In this document: positions 12,601 to 27,600 of the stretch, in pieces | Position numbering within the stretch: position 1 is the stretch's first letter | How the letters are laid out: each line of letters opens with the position of its first letter | Assembly (NCBI RefSeq): GCF_004210375.1 | Contig: NC_134833.1 | Location: 143,336,127-143,400,126, forward strand | Direction of reading: 5' to 3' | Source: Tachypleus tridentatus | Lineage: Eukaryota > Arthropoda > Merostomata > Xiphosura > Limulidae | Length of the DNA stretch: 64,000 nt | The notes under the pieces: generated by a model | What the model was told of the DNA's origin: nothing | Database searches by the model: none | Seen by the model: the letters and a program-made list of their open reading frames with translations, nothing else | Made by a program: the position numbers and the translations under genes

Positions 12601-15600
12601 TCATTTCTCACACTACAAAACTGGAAGTTATTAGAATCTGTATCAATTCTTTCACAGCATGTCTGAGGCACTTTTATTATTTGTAGCATTCTTCACTCAG
12701 CAACATGAGGATATTAGTAGCATTTCCTCTGCAGTATAGTTGGGTCTCTATAATGTATTTGTAGCATTCCTTCTACAGCATGACTAGGACACTATTAGCA
12801 TGTGTAGCATTTCTTCTGGTGTGGTTGGGCCTATTTTATATTTGTGTTATTTCATTTCTGGCTAGTTTGATGCACTGATTTAAATTAACATTTGTTAACA
12901 TATTTCAGTAATAATACTGTATTTCTTGAATCCAGTACTGCATGATTGAAAATTAATAACTTATTATTATTACAGAGAAACATGTAGAACATAACAAATA
13001 GGCAATAATGTTTTGTTGTAGTTTGAATAAAATGGATAATTTTTTTCCTAAAAGATACATAGTACATCTTCTGATTTAACATATTTTAGAGAAATAAAAT
13101 GTACTCATATGTAAGTTATTTCTGTTAGATGCTTATTTATTTCTACTGATGGGAAATTTAATTGTGAAATTAGTTGTAAAAGTTCTGAACTTTTTTGTAT
13201 AGAGGTAGATGCTTGATTTAGAAGTCTTAGAGTACAAAGGTTATATTAATATTAAAACATGTACAATTAACCTTTAGATGTGGATGAATATTGCTTTTAA
13301 TTCAAATTTAATAGTTACAGAATATTACCTATACACTATGAAATGAGTTACATCTTCTTACAGTGTGTTTAAACTTTCAGATAGTTCTAACTGGCTTGTA
13401 CAGTACTGAATGGTTATGTTATATTGCTAGTTTCATATTAACATCAGAATGGTTATGTTATATTGCTAGTTTCATATTAACATCAGAATGGTTATGTTAT
13501 ATTGCTAGTTTCATATTAACATCAGAATGGTTATGTTATATTGCTAGTTTCATATTAACATCAGAATGGTTATGTTATATTGCTAGTTTCATATTAACAT
13601 CAGAATGGTTATGTTATATTGCTAGTTTCATATTAACATCAGAATGGTTATGTTATATTGCTAGTTTCATATTAACATCAGAATGGTTATGTTATATTGC
13701 TAGTTTCATATTAACATCAGATCTAAACATCTCACCATCCACCTCCTTGTTGGAGGTCTCATATTAGTATGTGTTGTAGCTGTGTATCCAGTAGTATGGT
13801 CTCATGGAGTATCTCTGCTCATTAAAGTTTATTTTATAACTTACATTGATTATGAATGTGTTAACTTTATTCACTATAGAATATTACTGACTGGAAACAG
13901 AAAGAAGATGAAAATCAAAAGAAATCTGTTATCGAACAAGTTCAGAAAAATGAAGATCCAGAACGTGAAATCAGGTATTTAGTTTGATATGTAATTATGA
14001 CTTTTGTAGCATTAAAGTTATGTTTTATAAAACTAAAGACAAAAATTTTAACTAATAGGAAAAGAAATATGTTGAAGAAGATAAGATTTTTTTTTTTGAA
14101 AATGATATTTATCTAAATTTATATTTTTCCTATCTTGAGTAAACTGAGAGTGTCTTCTTAATACCTGTTAGGAGGAAACAAAGAGTAGAAAAGAGATTGA
14201 ATGAAATAGATGCCCAAGAAAAGGGACGCCAAGAAGATGAAGTTGAAGGATATTATGACATGATAGAGTTTGCTGAGAAATACTTTAACGACCATCTGCG
14301 TGATGTAAGTGGTACCATGATGCGGACGTTGACTCGGAGGAGAAAGTCCTCAGACAGTGTTGTTCCTAAATATGAGATGGTGACATACACTAGTAGTTGT
14401 TCGATACCTACCTCACATATTCATATTTATGACTTTGAAAATATTTCAATTGCCTGCACTATATTTAAGGTAAGATAAATGAGATTAGAAAAAATCTTGC
14501 ATACATATGTAATTTTTGTTTTGTTTTCTTGCATAACACAGAATATGTTAAAGAGTGTTCTTGTTTTTCTCTTGAAGAATAAAAACTAGAAATTCTCAGT
14601 ATTAGCTTACACCAGTGTTTTTCCAAACCATGCTGCAACATTAGTGTCTCATGGGAAGTTGGTAGGGTTTTTGCAACAGTTTCACCAAATGAAGAATAAT
14701 TAACAACATAAATAAAGAAACAAAATGGTAGTGCATGTGGTATAAGGGGTATCCTGCAAACTAAGGTGATTGGGTTAGAGTGATGTCAGTTAAAAAGTTT
14801 GGGAACCAGTGATTTATATTCTAACATGTGCATACATTTTTTTGATATCCAAGAGGAGATTTTTAATACTTATAAATATTTGTGATTTGTAAATTGTAAA
14901 ATTTCATATAATTAATTTTGTGGGCTGTATTATTAACCTATTGAAAGCTTATTGAGAAATCTTTGTTTTCTTTGAGAAACTAAAAAATAAATAAGTAAAT
15001 TTGCTGTTATTAACTGAACTATTATACACTTTGGATAAAACTTTTTTTTGTGGCAGGATTTATGTAAATATCTACGTGGAGATTTGAAGAATGGCAGTGA
15101 AATACAAACAATTCAGACAATTATTGCTTATGGAATTGACAGAGATGAACTGAGAGATGAGATATTTGTGCAGTTAATTAGACAAATTACAAACAATCCT
15201 TGTGAAGATGCAATCTTGCGTGGCTGGGTCCTTCTCTGTCTTTCTGTAGTGGCCTTTCACCCAAGCAAAACCCTGTTCAAGGTATTAGAAACATTTAATT
15301 AGAAGTGTTTTTTTATAAATGATTGTAATTTTTTATATTTCTCTTAATCTTTTGTAAAAATACATCTATTTAGAAATAAAGTACACTTTTGGCAGTGGTT
15401 CTAACACTTCTACTTCATAGATTATCAAAATTGTTGTGAAAAGCATGTGTAGCTTTAATTATTTTGAGAAATATCAATTGGTTACTCATTTAGCTTCTAC
15501 AAAAATTTTAAAGTGTAAGGAGAACAAGCTTCACTATTCCTAACACATATTTAAGTCATAAATTTCAAGAAAAATTAACTTCCCTCATTAACTTTTTTTT

Positions 15601-18600
15601 TTTTTTTCACTGGATGTTTCTGTACACAAGTTGGAAACCACTGTGGTAGAGCCTGCTTAAAATGTAAAAAAAAAAAAAAGACAAAAAAAGACTCAAGTTT
15701 AGGAAAGGAATGTCAGAGCCTGTGTCATTTGTAGCTGCTGCATACCTTTGAATTCATGCTTTAATAAAGTAAATCATATTAACTGGAAGAGAAGAAATTA
15801 TGCTGAAAGCAGAGAAAGAAGAGTGATGAGAAGAACAAGTGACCTGAGAGGTCAAGCTCAGATTAGAAAGCAAGGTCTATGATATTGATTCCAGAGAAGG
15901 TGGAAATGCTGAAACCTCTAAAATCATTACCACTATATGCAAATACTTTTTTTTCTGAAAAATTCTAAATAATAGTAAAGTATTTTATTTCTACTAATTA
16001 GTGCCTTCTGGGACATAATATTTCAAAATTTGGTGAGATGCTTTAAGGTGTCAGTTTTTTATGACCATTTGCACAGCAATTTAAAGATTAAGTTATCAGA
16101 ACAAAAAACTTATGTTTATAATAGTGTGTTTATAAATCATAAATTACACAAAATATAATGCTGAAAGTAAGATGGTAAGTTTATAAAATAGCAGTGTGAA
16201 AACATCAGTAGACAGGAGAGTGACACATCAAAACATATTTGTGGAGTTAAGTTTAGTTTATTCATGGGTTGTGACAGAGATGTTAAATTACAACTTTTTT
16301 AATTACAGGTGTTTATCTGTAGTTTAAAATGTTAATTTTAACATGGCAAAAATTTTATTTTGCATCTTTCTTTTGTTTCAGTACTTCATATCATTTCTAA
16401 AGAAAGCTCATTCACAGAATTCCTCATTTGCATGGTACACACAGTGGTGCTTGGACAATGTGAACAATAAAAAAACAATGACTCGTCAGTTGCCTCCATC
16501 TTCAATGGAAATCATTGTGAGTCTGTCATAATGTTAATGTTTTTTATAATATGTTTGAAAATACATGGAAACAAGTCTCGTTTTTGTGTGTGTGGGAGTC
16601 AGACAAAATGGAGATAAAATGGTCCACAACTTATAACCTTATTTTTTAATGCTACATTCTGATCTCATAAAAAAAAAAAAAACTAGTGAATTTATTTGGT
16701 TCATTTTAACATATAAGCCTGTGCGAAATCTAATATTAATATTGAGTAAATAGGAGGGAGATTTATATGACTTGGTCTTAACAAAAGGTTATTAAGATAC
16801 TATATTGTTGACAAGTGTGGCTTTGAGGGGGTAAGGTGTCAGTTTTTCCTTGATATAGTTTAGAATAATTTTATTTGTATAAAACAGATTAGCTAGAATA
16901 AGCCCCAAGTTTCAGTTTTAAAATGTGTTCCAAAGGTTATAATTCAAGTAAACACCATTTGAAATCAATAAAACAAAGAGTCTATAAACAGCATAATACA
17001 GTTTGAAGGAGATTATATACTGTAAAAAACGAAATTGTTTTGATCATTACACCATTTATTCAATTCATTTTGAGTTTAAAAGCTTGGATAAATTTATATT
17101 TTATATATATATACACGCAGAAATATATTTTTCAAGAAGTTAGCTCAAAAAACATAGTTTTAAAGCTGGTCTTATTAAAGTGTTTTAACATAATAGGCTA
17201 TTCGAAACAAACAGACCATGGTGTGCCGATTTTATTTCATGGATTTAAGAATGAAAGCAATTGAATTTCATCCAAGGAGTACAGCTGCTGATGCCATTCA
17301 GATTTTGGCATCTAAGATAGGTCTGAAGTCTGTTGAAGGGTGGGCCCTTTTCGAAGTAAGTATATTGTGGTACTTAAGTATCCTAAAAAGAGGTTTTACT
17401 GATACTTTATATTTAATGGCACTTTTTGTTTTGTGTCACAGAATGAATATAAAATGAATTTGTGTTTTTATTGAGCTATATTGCTATGAAAATTTGAGTG
17501 TAACATGAAGTTTTGGTGCTTTAATTGCAATTTTAAGAATAAGCTTCCTTTTAAAACAATAAATTGTACCAGGTAACAAAGTGTAAACAATTTATCAAAA
17601 TTCTAATTCAACCTCTTATTTTTTTAACTGTGCTTCTCCAACAGGTGGTGCACCACCCAAGGGAACAGTGGGGACATGAAACATTTATTGAAAAAAACCA
17701 TTAATGTCTACTTTCACTCATGTCCTTTTTTTGAACAATGTTACTCTATAATTTTTAATATTTAGTGATGCTGTGTGTATATAGATGGCAGCTTCAAGTA
17801 CAACAACCAAAAAAAAGGTGTCATTGTCTAAAACCTTTGAGTATCACTCTTATAACATGATATCTTAAGGTTTGAACTTCTTGTTGGATCAGTATATTCA
17901 AGGTTGTTAAAATAAGACATGTTTTTTTTTTGTTATTGTCTCCCCTGCTGGTAGAGTGGGTAAGTCTATGGATTTACAGCACTAAAATCAGGGGTTTGAT
18001 TCCCTTCGGTGGACTCGGCAGATAGCCCATTGTGGCTTTGCTATAAGAAAAACACACTTTTTGTTATTATTAAATTCTGTTTGACCTAACAAAAACTGAA
18101 TTATATCAAGTTATAAATAATTTGTTTTTTCAGAAAATAGACAACAGAGAACATATTATAAAAGGTCATGAGTATCTTGCAGACGTTATCACTCATATGG
18201 AACTGTAAGTATGTTTCTTTCTGTAGAAAAAATTCAAACATATTTTTCTTTGAACTTATTTTGATTAGTTCAAAAAATTGCCTGTTCTGAATGTATTAAG
18301 GTCTAGATTAAAGTGTAACTGCCTTATTATAACATGTTAATTAATTTTTCAAAATTTTCTTACAACATCAAGAAATTAATCTCAGAAACACATTATGAAA
18401 TCATTGCTTTTGACTTGTATGGTAATATTTCAAAGTTTTTTTTGTAACTGTGTAATGTTTTGTTTCTTTCTCTAATTCTGTTGCTATAAATATAATTTTC
18501 CCTGCATTTTTAGAATGGTAATTCTTACTTATTTGTTCCTCTGTTTACTTTTTATTTTCAGGAGTAAACAGACTTCTTTCTCACTAACAAAGTATGCAAC

Positions 18601-21600
18601 ATTATCAAGAAAAGGACCAAAGTCAGCACCTGATTCGTTAGAGAATTACATTCTTTTTCGTAGGAGGCTTTTCTGGAGTACACAGGAAATTCCACAAGAT
18701 GCTGTAGAAGTTAACTTGTTATATGCACAAGCAGTACACAATGTGGTTAAGGTATATTAAATGTTATTTTACAGTTAATTTTTGGCATAATATGTTTTTT
18801 AAGCCTATTATCCAGACTAGATAAAACAGTGGAATAAATGTAAGAGTATTCTTTGTTTTTGACAAAAAGCTACTGAATATTAATATGAAAGAGATAACTT
18901 TGAACTCTGTATTTAAGAGTGAACATTATACAGAGTTTAGTATGTTACATTAAAATGGTTTTGAATATGTAAATTAGTAAGTCACGTAACAGCCACAGCC
19001 AGTAAAGGAACAACATGTATCAGAACAACATTTTGGCATTACTAAGCATTTCATCTGCAGTATGATGCTACTAAAAATTGATCTCATTTGAGGAGGGCAT
19101 GAAATAGCTGTTTTTAATGCAAAATATTCATCTTTCATATTATGAAGGTGTTCATATTGGGAAATTTATAATTTTAATAAAGGAGGTTTCCCCTGTACTT
19201 ATGTAATTTAAAAACAAAAGCATATGGATCAACTTGAGACCTTCTATAAATTGTACCCTAGCTGTGTTAAGCAAAATTTGGTGTCTTGTAACAGATGAGA
19301 ATTCATAAGTATTAAAGTCAGTTGCTTAAGCCATCCACATGCTAGATATAGTCATGCAACATAATCAATAAAAATCTTTGTCTGGAAAAGTAGCACAAGT
19401 TATTTATACATAAGTTGCTTCCAAGACATATATGTTCATCCATCGTATACCTTGAGGAGATTGAGGATGAAACAGGTATTTATGTCATTCCATGTGAAGA
19501 CATATCAAAGTGCCAGATACACCACCTGTGGATGTATTTGTGACCAAACTTTGAAATTGAAGTTGGCAAATCACTATTCTCTTACATTAAATTAATTATG
19601 TAAATCTAGAATAGAGGAGAGGTGTGCTTTGGGCATGAAACTGTTAGGATGGAAACTTTTGCAAATTGTAACTACACTGCAGGGTCATCACATAGAGCAT
19701 GATCTCATGTGCTGAAATGGACAATAATGATGTGGTGAGGCTAATAAACATTTTTTAATGTAATACAGTCAACTTTATGTATTTATAAACTGATAATAAA
19801 GTTGCAACATTAACAAATGTGATTGTTTTTACCATATGTGCAATATATATATATATTGTACTCTTGTGTCTCTCCTTTTGTGGTGGTGGTTGTTAAATTA
19901 ATTGAATGGAATTGTAATGATAATAATAAAACAGATTTATGGCATGGATATTTATAAAAATTATGTCTTTTCAGATGTGATACTTATATTAATCTTTGAA
20001 AGTTGCATATCTTTCCAGTTGGAAAACAGTTTTAGCTCAATTCAGTTGTTGCTTTAAGATGTAACTAATTTTGTATATTTCTTCCTACACTTTGTTGATT
20101 GTCTCCTGATGTGTAGTTGTTAGTTGAAAGAAAAATTTTTATTTAAAAGGAGGATAAGTATCCCTTGACAGAAAAAGTAGCCCTGCAGTTAGCTGGACTT
20201 CAGACTCAAATAGACATGGGGGAGCCTAAAAATGGAGTGAACAGGTGGGTAGGAGTCATATTTATCCCTGATGTAGGGTATATTTAATTATTTTGTTACA
20301 TCTTTTATCCTCGAATAACAGTTGTTTTTAGATGAATAGGTCTTTAGAAAGATTGGTAGGAGTCACAACTGTAAAGTTACTGTTTAATACCTAGATATAA
20401 AGTTATTGTGATGTTCGTATGTATAAACAGTAATATTTCTCTTACAAAATACATAGGAAATTTTTTTGGGCTAATTCAGTAATTCCAACTTATGTTAAGC
20501 TTAAAATTTTATCATATAGTGTTTGTTTATAACAAAGCTCTTCATACCTAGAATACATTTTTAGTGATGTAATTCCTATACCAAAACTGATTTGTGAGTG
20601 GGAATGCTATAACCAATAATTTTTCATCATATTTAATAGTATTTTTTATTGTTTTTCTTGTCCTGTAATTAGTTATGCTGATGTTGAGAGGTATCTAAAT
20701 CAAAGAATCTGTAAAACAAAGATGTCGTCAGAGTGGATCAAGGATATTGCAGAAGCTCATCAGGTAAAATGGTTTCTGTATTATTCACTTTTTACATTTC
20801 ATATTTTTCTTACACAATTTCAAGGAAACCATAATTTCAGAAAGCTTAGCCTACCATAATAATGTATAACTTTCTAGAAGTTACAGGACTTTAAAATTAG
20901 AACTAAGTGAGATTGTTTATTTGTAATTTAAATTAGAGCTTGTACACTGTAAATCTTATTAAGGTTTGTTTTTTATTTTAGATATGTCAGTCACTTTGTT
21001 AAACTGCTACCAATTAGATTTATCAGCAAGCAGTTTGCCATTTAATAAAATTTTTAAATCTTGACAGTCGGTTGCCATTTTGCAGTAAATTGTTTTCATA
21101 TGGTAGTGATTTTTTGTATATTTGCTAACTGTTTTTTAAAGATGAATCTATAATTATAAAAGAATCTAGAAATCTGAAATTTTGCACACATAATAAATGA
21201 ACCCTGAGGGTGTGCACCTGGGTATTATTTTTTGTGTGTGCATGTGATCTTTTTGTCAGGTAAGCCAGTGAAAACCACATTGGAAAGAATGTCATGGCAA
21301 CAAGAGCAAAGATCCTAGAAATCTGAAATTTTGCACCCTTGCTAAGTGTGCCCTGAGGGTGTACAGTTGGCTATTAATATTTATCTACATGTGTGCATGT
21401 ATGCTCATCTTTGTATGGAAAAAAAACACACATAAAAGATACATGACCATCATAGCTCCAAGAGCAAAATTACCTAGAAACCTAAAATTTTACACCCATA
21501 CTAAGTAGACTTGAGGGTGTGCATCTGGGTATTATTACTTATCCATGTGTATGTGTGTGAGCACATCTTTTTGTAAAATAAGGTAGTAAAAAAACCATAT

Positions 21601-24600
21601 AGAAAAGAAATGGTTCCTTATAATACAAGTTATAAACCACAAACAGACATGCACATGGTTTCATGCATGCAGCACATATTTTTAATGAGGCAATCTAGTA
21701 AAAAAAAACTATGTAGAAAAGAAGTGGTTCCTTATATAACAGGGCCTGGCATGGCCAAGTGTGTTAAGGCGTGCAACTCGTAATCCAAGGGTCGTGGGTT
21801 CGCATCCCCGTCGTGCTAAACATGCTCACCATTTCAGCCGTGGGGGTGTTATAATGTGACGGTCAATCCAACTATTCGTTGGTAAAAGAGTAGCCCAAGA
21901 GTTGGCGGTGAGTGGTGATGATTAGCTGCCTTCCCTCTGGTCTTACACTGCTAAATTAGGGACAGCTAGCACAGATAGCCCTCGAGTAGCTTTGTGCGAA
22001 ATTCAAAAAAACAAACAAACCTTACATAACAATTTCTGATGTGTAGAAAAACCAGTGCATTTTGGTAACAATGCATTCCAACAATAGCTTTTACATCATG
22101 TTGCTTAGCAATAAAACTAGGACCTAATGTTATTGTTGAGAAGCTGTATACTGAAAGTATAAAGTGAAATTACAAACTACAAAATTGAAAAAAAAATTGT
22201 TTTCTAATTCAGAAACTCTTAACTAAAGAGTTGTTTTTCATTATTCAAGTTTAAAATCAGAGGGAATGGTACCCTCATAAATAAGCTACATCCCATAAAA
22301 GAGCAACAAAAGTATATTAAAATGAGCTCAGAATACACACACTGATTTGGTCATCTAAATTAAATCAGCCTAATAATCTGAGCAAGCCCAAGTACTTTCA
22401 CTAATTTGTTATTATGTAAGACATACAAGATGTAATTTTAGTGTTTAATAGCTTTAAAACATAGTCTAATATTGCTTCTCTTGATTAATAGAACAAAAAT
22501 TGTGTATGCTTGTAACATTCATGTAGAAGTTATGTTTATAACTAAGTTTCACACAGAAAGTATTCTTGCATTGTGTTTAATAATTCATAGTTTAGCATAA
22601 AACTACAAGGAAACAGGTTGTAATATTAGTCTGTTTGATTAGATATATTGAACTAAAGATATAAATTTACATTAAGAAAAGTTGTTCATGCTAGTTTTTT
22701 TTTTCTTTTCAGGTTTATGGTAGTGGGAAGTCAGAAGTTGTGGCTAAGGTGTGGTATCTTTCTGTAGTCATGCAGTACCCTCTCTATGGAACTGCCCTCT
22801 TTCATGTGGTCTATAAAGGTTATCTTATTTATGGTAAGTTGAATATCTTAGTGCTTTATGTCCAAGATAGTTTAATTTTTTTGCTAAGTTTGTTTTTTAT
22901 CATCTTTGTACAAAATCATTATTGAACTATGGTTTTTCATCAGTTTCATATGAAAGTGCTACTGGATTGTGTAATTGTGTCAAAAATACTGCTTTAAAAG
23001 GTGTTGATATATTTAGGACATGAGCTATTGCTTGGAGTAAATGCTGAGGGAATCCTGATAGTGAAGGCTGAGAATAAAAGCATCTTGAATGGGTATCGTT
23101 ATTGTGACCTAGAATCAGTACTGGTGGATCCCAGTGATAATATTATCAGCATAAATATCCTTAAAAGTCTTCCAGACTTGCACAAGTGCCTGAGTTTTGA
23201 AACGTCTGAGAAACATGAGATTGCGAGTCTCATTGCTAGCTATTCTCCGGCTCATGCTTCATGGTTGAAACCTATGTACGAGTTAGGAAGAAGGGTAGGT
23301 AGCAAGGTTTATAATATACTATGTGTTCTAGACAAATTCACAAATTTCTCGTAATCTGTTATTGATTCTCAGATTGTTCTAAAACTTGTATTTTTTCCTG
23401 AATGTTAATACTCTTTCAAGTTTTAATTCATTTTAAAGTAATTTTTAAAATGTTTTTCTCAACCACATGGTCTATATAAAATTAAACTACTTAGGTGAAA
23501 CTGACCTTTGAGGACAGAAAGAAACTTCATCAAGATGTAATTAAATGTAGACAGGCTTTAGTGGAGAGTGGAATCTTGCAGAAACCTCAAGAAGAACATT
23601 TAAACATCTTCAAAAGTACTTTACGAAGGTAAGTGAACATTTGATACTCATAATAAATGGAAGTATTGGTAGAATATGTTTCTCAATCCAGATAAGAGTG
23701 TTGGTAATATATGTTTCTCATTGTAGCTGGGAATATAGACAGTATGTGCTTTCCTTTGTAGATAGGATTATTGGTAGTATACGTTTCCCATTGTTGATCA
23801 GAGTGTTGGCAGTATATGTTTCCCATTGTAGATGGAAGTTTTGGCAGTATATGTTTCCCATTGTATATAGGAGTATTGGCAGTATATGTTTCCCATTGTA
23901 TATGGGAGTATTGGCAGTATATGTTTCCCATTGTATATGGGAGTATTGGCAGTATATGTTTCCCATTGTATATGGGAGTATTGGCAGTATATGTTTCCCA
24001 TTGTATATGGGAGTATTGGCAGTATATGTTTCCAGTTGTATATGGGAGTATTGGCAGTATGTTCCATTGTAGATGGGAGTATTGGCAGTATGTGTCCATT
24101 GTAGATGGAAGTATTGGCAGATGGATATTGTTCCCATTGTAGATGGGAGTATTGGCAGTATATGTTTCCCATTGTATATGGGAGTATTGGCAGTATATGT
24201 TTCCCATTGTATATGGGAGTATTGGCAGTATATGTTTCCCATTGTATATGGGAGTATTGGCAGTATGTTTCCCATTGTAGATGGGAGTATTGGCAGTATA
24301 TGTTTTCCATTGTAGATGGGAGTATTGGCAGTATATGTTTTCCATTGTAGATGGGAGTATTGGCAGTATATGTTTTCCATTGTAGATGGGAGTATAGATA
24401 GTATGTTTCAATCAGTTTTCCAGAGCTAATGGAATTAGTTAAAATAACAACAGATGGGAATGTAGACAATATGTGTTTTCCATTGTAGATGGGAGGATAG
24501 ACAGTATGTGTTTTCCATTGTAGATGGGAGGATAGACAGTATGTGTTTTCCATTGTAGATAGGATTATTGGTAGTGTATGTTTTCCTCAGCAGATGTGAG

Positions 24601-27600
24601 TTTTTTTGCAATATATGTTCCCCATTATAGATGTATAATGTAACATTATGTAACATTTATGTGTATGTGGTTATTCTTAACTTATAATATGAGCTAGATT
24701 CACATTACAACAGATGCCTCAAGTAACTTAATAAAGAAACAACTTAACCAGATTTGTTAATGTTTCATTCACAGGAGGTTTATTTCATCTCAAACTTAAT
24801 CATGTGTAGCACTGTTAAACTCAAACTGCACAACCTAGAAAAATGTAAATGTATTTGGACCTATTTTAAAAGGTAACAAATAACTAATACATTAATATAC
24901 ACTTATTAATTTATAACCAGTACATCTTTCATTGCACACAAAGAGTAAAACAAATGTAGCCTACACATTGGCCAATGTGTAATTTCATATTGCCATTATT
25001 ATTATTGATCAACTATTTTCAGTTAAATTGTTTAATTGATAACAGGTGTAAAATCCTAACCTTGTCCCTGTTTCTTTAGCAGTAATAGTAACTTTTTTAA
25101 GTGATATTATTAGATTCTTAGACAGTGGTAAGAATAATTTACTTCTTACAGGTAGTAATCCAACTTTTAACAAATGATATTGAAATTTAGGTAATGAATG
25201 TAGTTAAGCAGTTTAATAATATTTGAGCAGAAGGTTGATTTGCAGAACTTTATTGATTTTAGATCCTTTGGGTATGCCACTAAGGTTTCAAATTAGTCAT
25301 ATAGTGGTCATGTACCTTGTATTGTTATGTGTCATTTAATTAACCTTAAAAAATAAAGGAATTATTTGTCAACACTTTGCATTCCTAATATGGAAATATT
25401 CTAGTTAGTTTTCTAGTATGAGGAAATAACACTTTGTTTATTTTTCAAGGCTGAATAGAAACAAGATTGAGAAATTACGCCAAGAGTATGGAAATACAGA
25501 AACATTCCCCCATGCCTACTGGACTTTTACGAAGTCAGTGTTGTCTCAGAGCCTGATGACAATGCGGGAATCCGACACAGAAGCCTCAGCTGTGGATGTG
25601 TTTTCAGCAATTTTAGCATACTCAGGGTTGCTAGCAAATGGTATGTGGCTTGATCTGTGTTTTACTTGATGATATCTCGTGCAGTAGCATGTCGTGATGT
25701 CTTGCAGTACCATATATGTTGTTATGTGGTACAGTAGCTTATTGTATATTTATGTGTTATGTCTCGTAGTAGCACATGTTACTTTACAACTTGTGGTACA
25801 TTTTAAAATATTATATACTAGTGCTCCTTTTTATAATTGTAGCTTTTACTTATCCAAACACCTTAACTCTTTTGTAGGAGAAATGTTAATATCTTGCTTT
25901 CCAGCCATGTTTAACACCCACATTTCTGATAGTATAGAATTCCATGCAATCACATGTACATACAGTTATGCGTTAAAAGTGAGGTTTTAGTGGCTGATGT
26001 AATGTTTCAATGCTACAAACATCTGTTGAGCCTTATTGAGTGTATGGTTTTATTGGTTGATGTAATCTCTGAAAGCTTTAAACATTCAGTTAGTCCCTGA
26101 TTGTGTGGTTTTAGCGATTAAGGGTGGAGGAGAGTGACTTTTTCATAAAATGTGAGAATTACATCCTGTTCCAGTTGAGAATAGCAAAGCTAATAACAGG
26201 TTGAATTCATTTGAGTTTCTGTTGGTAGATATAAAGGGAAAAGATGTTTAGTTGGAATCTTGTTACAGAGTATTACATGAAACTGATAAAATTAATAAAG
26301 AACTCTGTACTGAGTTAAGGAATCCAGCTGTTAATGAGGTTAAAATTAAAGGGGATTTCAAGTTCAGGACATAAATTGGGGAATTTTAGCCATGAAGAAG
26401 AAAGGTTTTTAGAAACAGTTACTTTATATTTATTGTTAACTTGTAATATAGAAATGTTTAATTGGATGGAAGTTGGGGATCATCTGGGTGTAATTGATCA
26501 TTGCTCAACTAGGTTTAATGTTTTACTTTGTTTGGAGAACAGATCTAATGAGATTGTGGTTAAAATCTCAAGAAATTTTTCTTGAAAGGATGCAACAAGA
26601 ATTATTTGTTGTGAATTGGGCAACTGAAGTGATTGGAGGATTCTGATGAAATTGACATATATTTTTAAATATGCAAGGTATACATGTTCATTATAGGGAA
26701 AAAGGATTAGCTGTAAGTATAAAAAAAGATGGAGAGAGTTGGTCAAATAGGAAACTAGTAATTGTATATGAAAATATGATTGGTTGAAAGTATAAAAATT
26801 AACCCTAATCAGCACGCCTAGGATCCACACGGTCCCAGTTACTTTTTCAATTGTATATTATACAGTCTATCTTATCTGGTGTCTATATAAATTTCATACT
26901 ATTACTGACTGTTACTACATCGTATGAAACATATTTCTAAATGAATATTTCACTGTATAGATTCTTGTAGAGGTCAATGTATGAAGGTAGTACACTATCA
27001 TCTCCTTTGTTTACTTATCATTGTGGTGACCAGGTATACATGTGACATTCGTCAACTGGTGTTCTCTGTGATGACTGCTTATAATGCCCTATATTTTAGA
27101 AACCTTGTTTGATAATTGTTGTTGTAAATAACCAACCTACTATAGGATACATTTGTGTTGGGGTCTAGTTGGACCCAAGGTGACCCACAGTATACACTTA
27201 CAGTTTTCTTTGAGCTGAATTTTGCAGTATTGTGGTAAACCCATCATCTGTTGGTGGGTAATGACATGAATATAGGATTTTAGTAAAACTTTGGCATTTT
27301 TTGATACACTGTATAAGGAATTGTTTATATCTAATTTTGGTATACTGAGGAACAGTTTCCTGATGTGTCAACATGTTTCCACTAGAATACATATATTTTT
27401 ATGTTGCTTATATTTCATGCTAACCCTAACAAAAGTTGTAATGCATTGGTTTTTGAAATTCCAATCTAGACCTTACTATAATGGTAATTTTGTACTGGGG
27501 TCTGGTTTGACTCCAGGTGTTCCATAATTTAACTTTTGAAATATGTGCTGATGAGAGCTAAATACTTTAAACAAAATGTTAAGGGGGGGGGTAGGTAGGG

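Noticed and set aside
13363-13767. 134-residue repetitive frame
   Set aside because: Created by the 39-bp minisatellite in myosin intron 9; not in phase with the flanking exons and without splice support.
17627-17848. Possible hAT-like MITE
   Set aside because: The ends (TGTGCTTCTCCAAC and GAGTATCACTC) are too different to accept as inverted repeats by eye.
21742-21820. tRNA-like sequence with A- and B-box resemblance
   Set aside because: It is the head of a SINE repeated across the window, continuous with the SINE body and tail, so not a functional tRNA gene. The same applies to the other SINE heads.
23683-24553. Long repetitive open frames on both strands
   Set aside because: Produced by the 35-bp minisatellite, which cycles through frames without stops; no start context, no domain, intronic.
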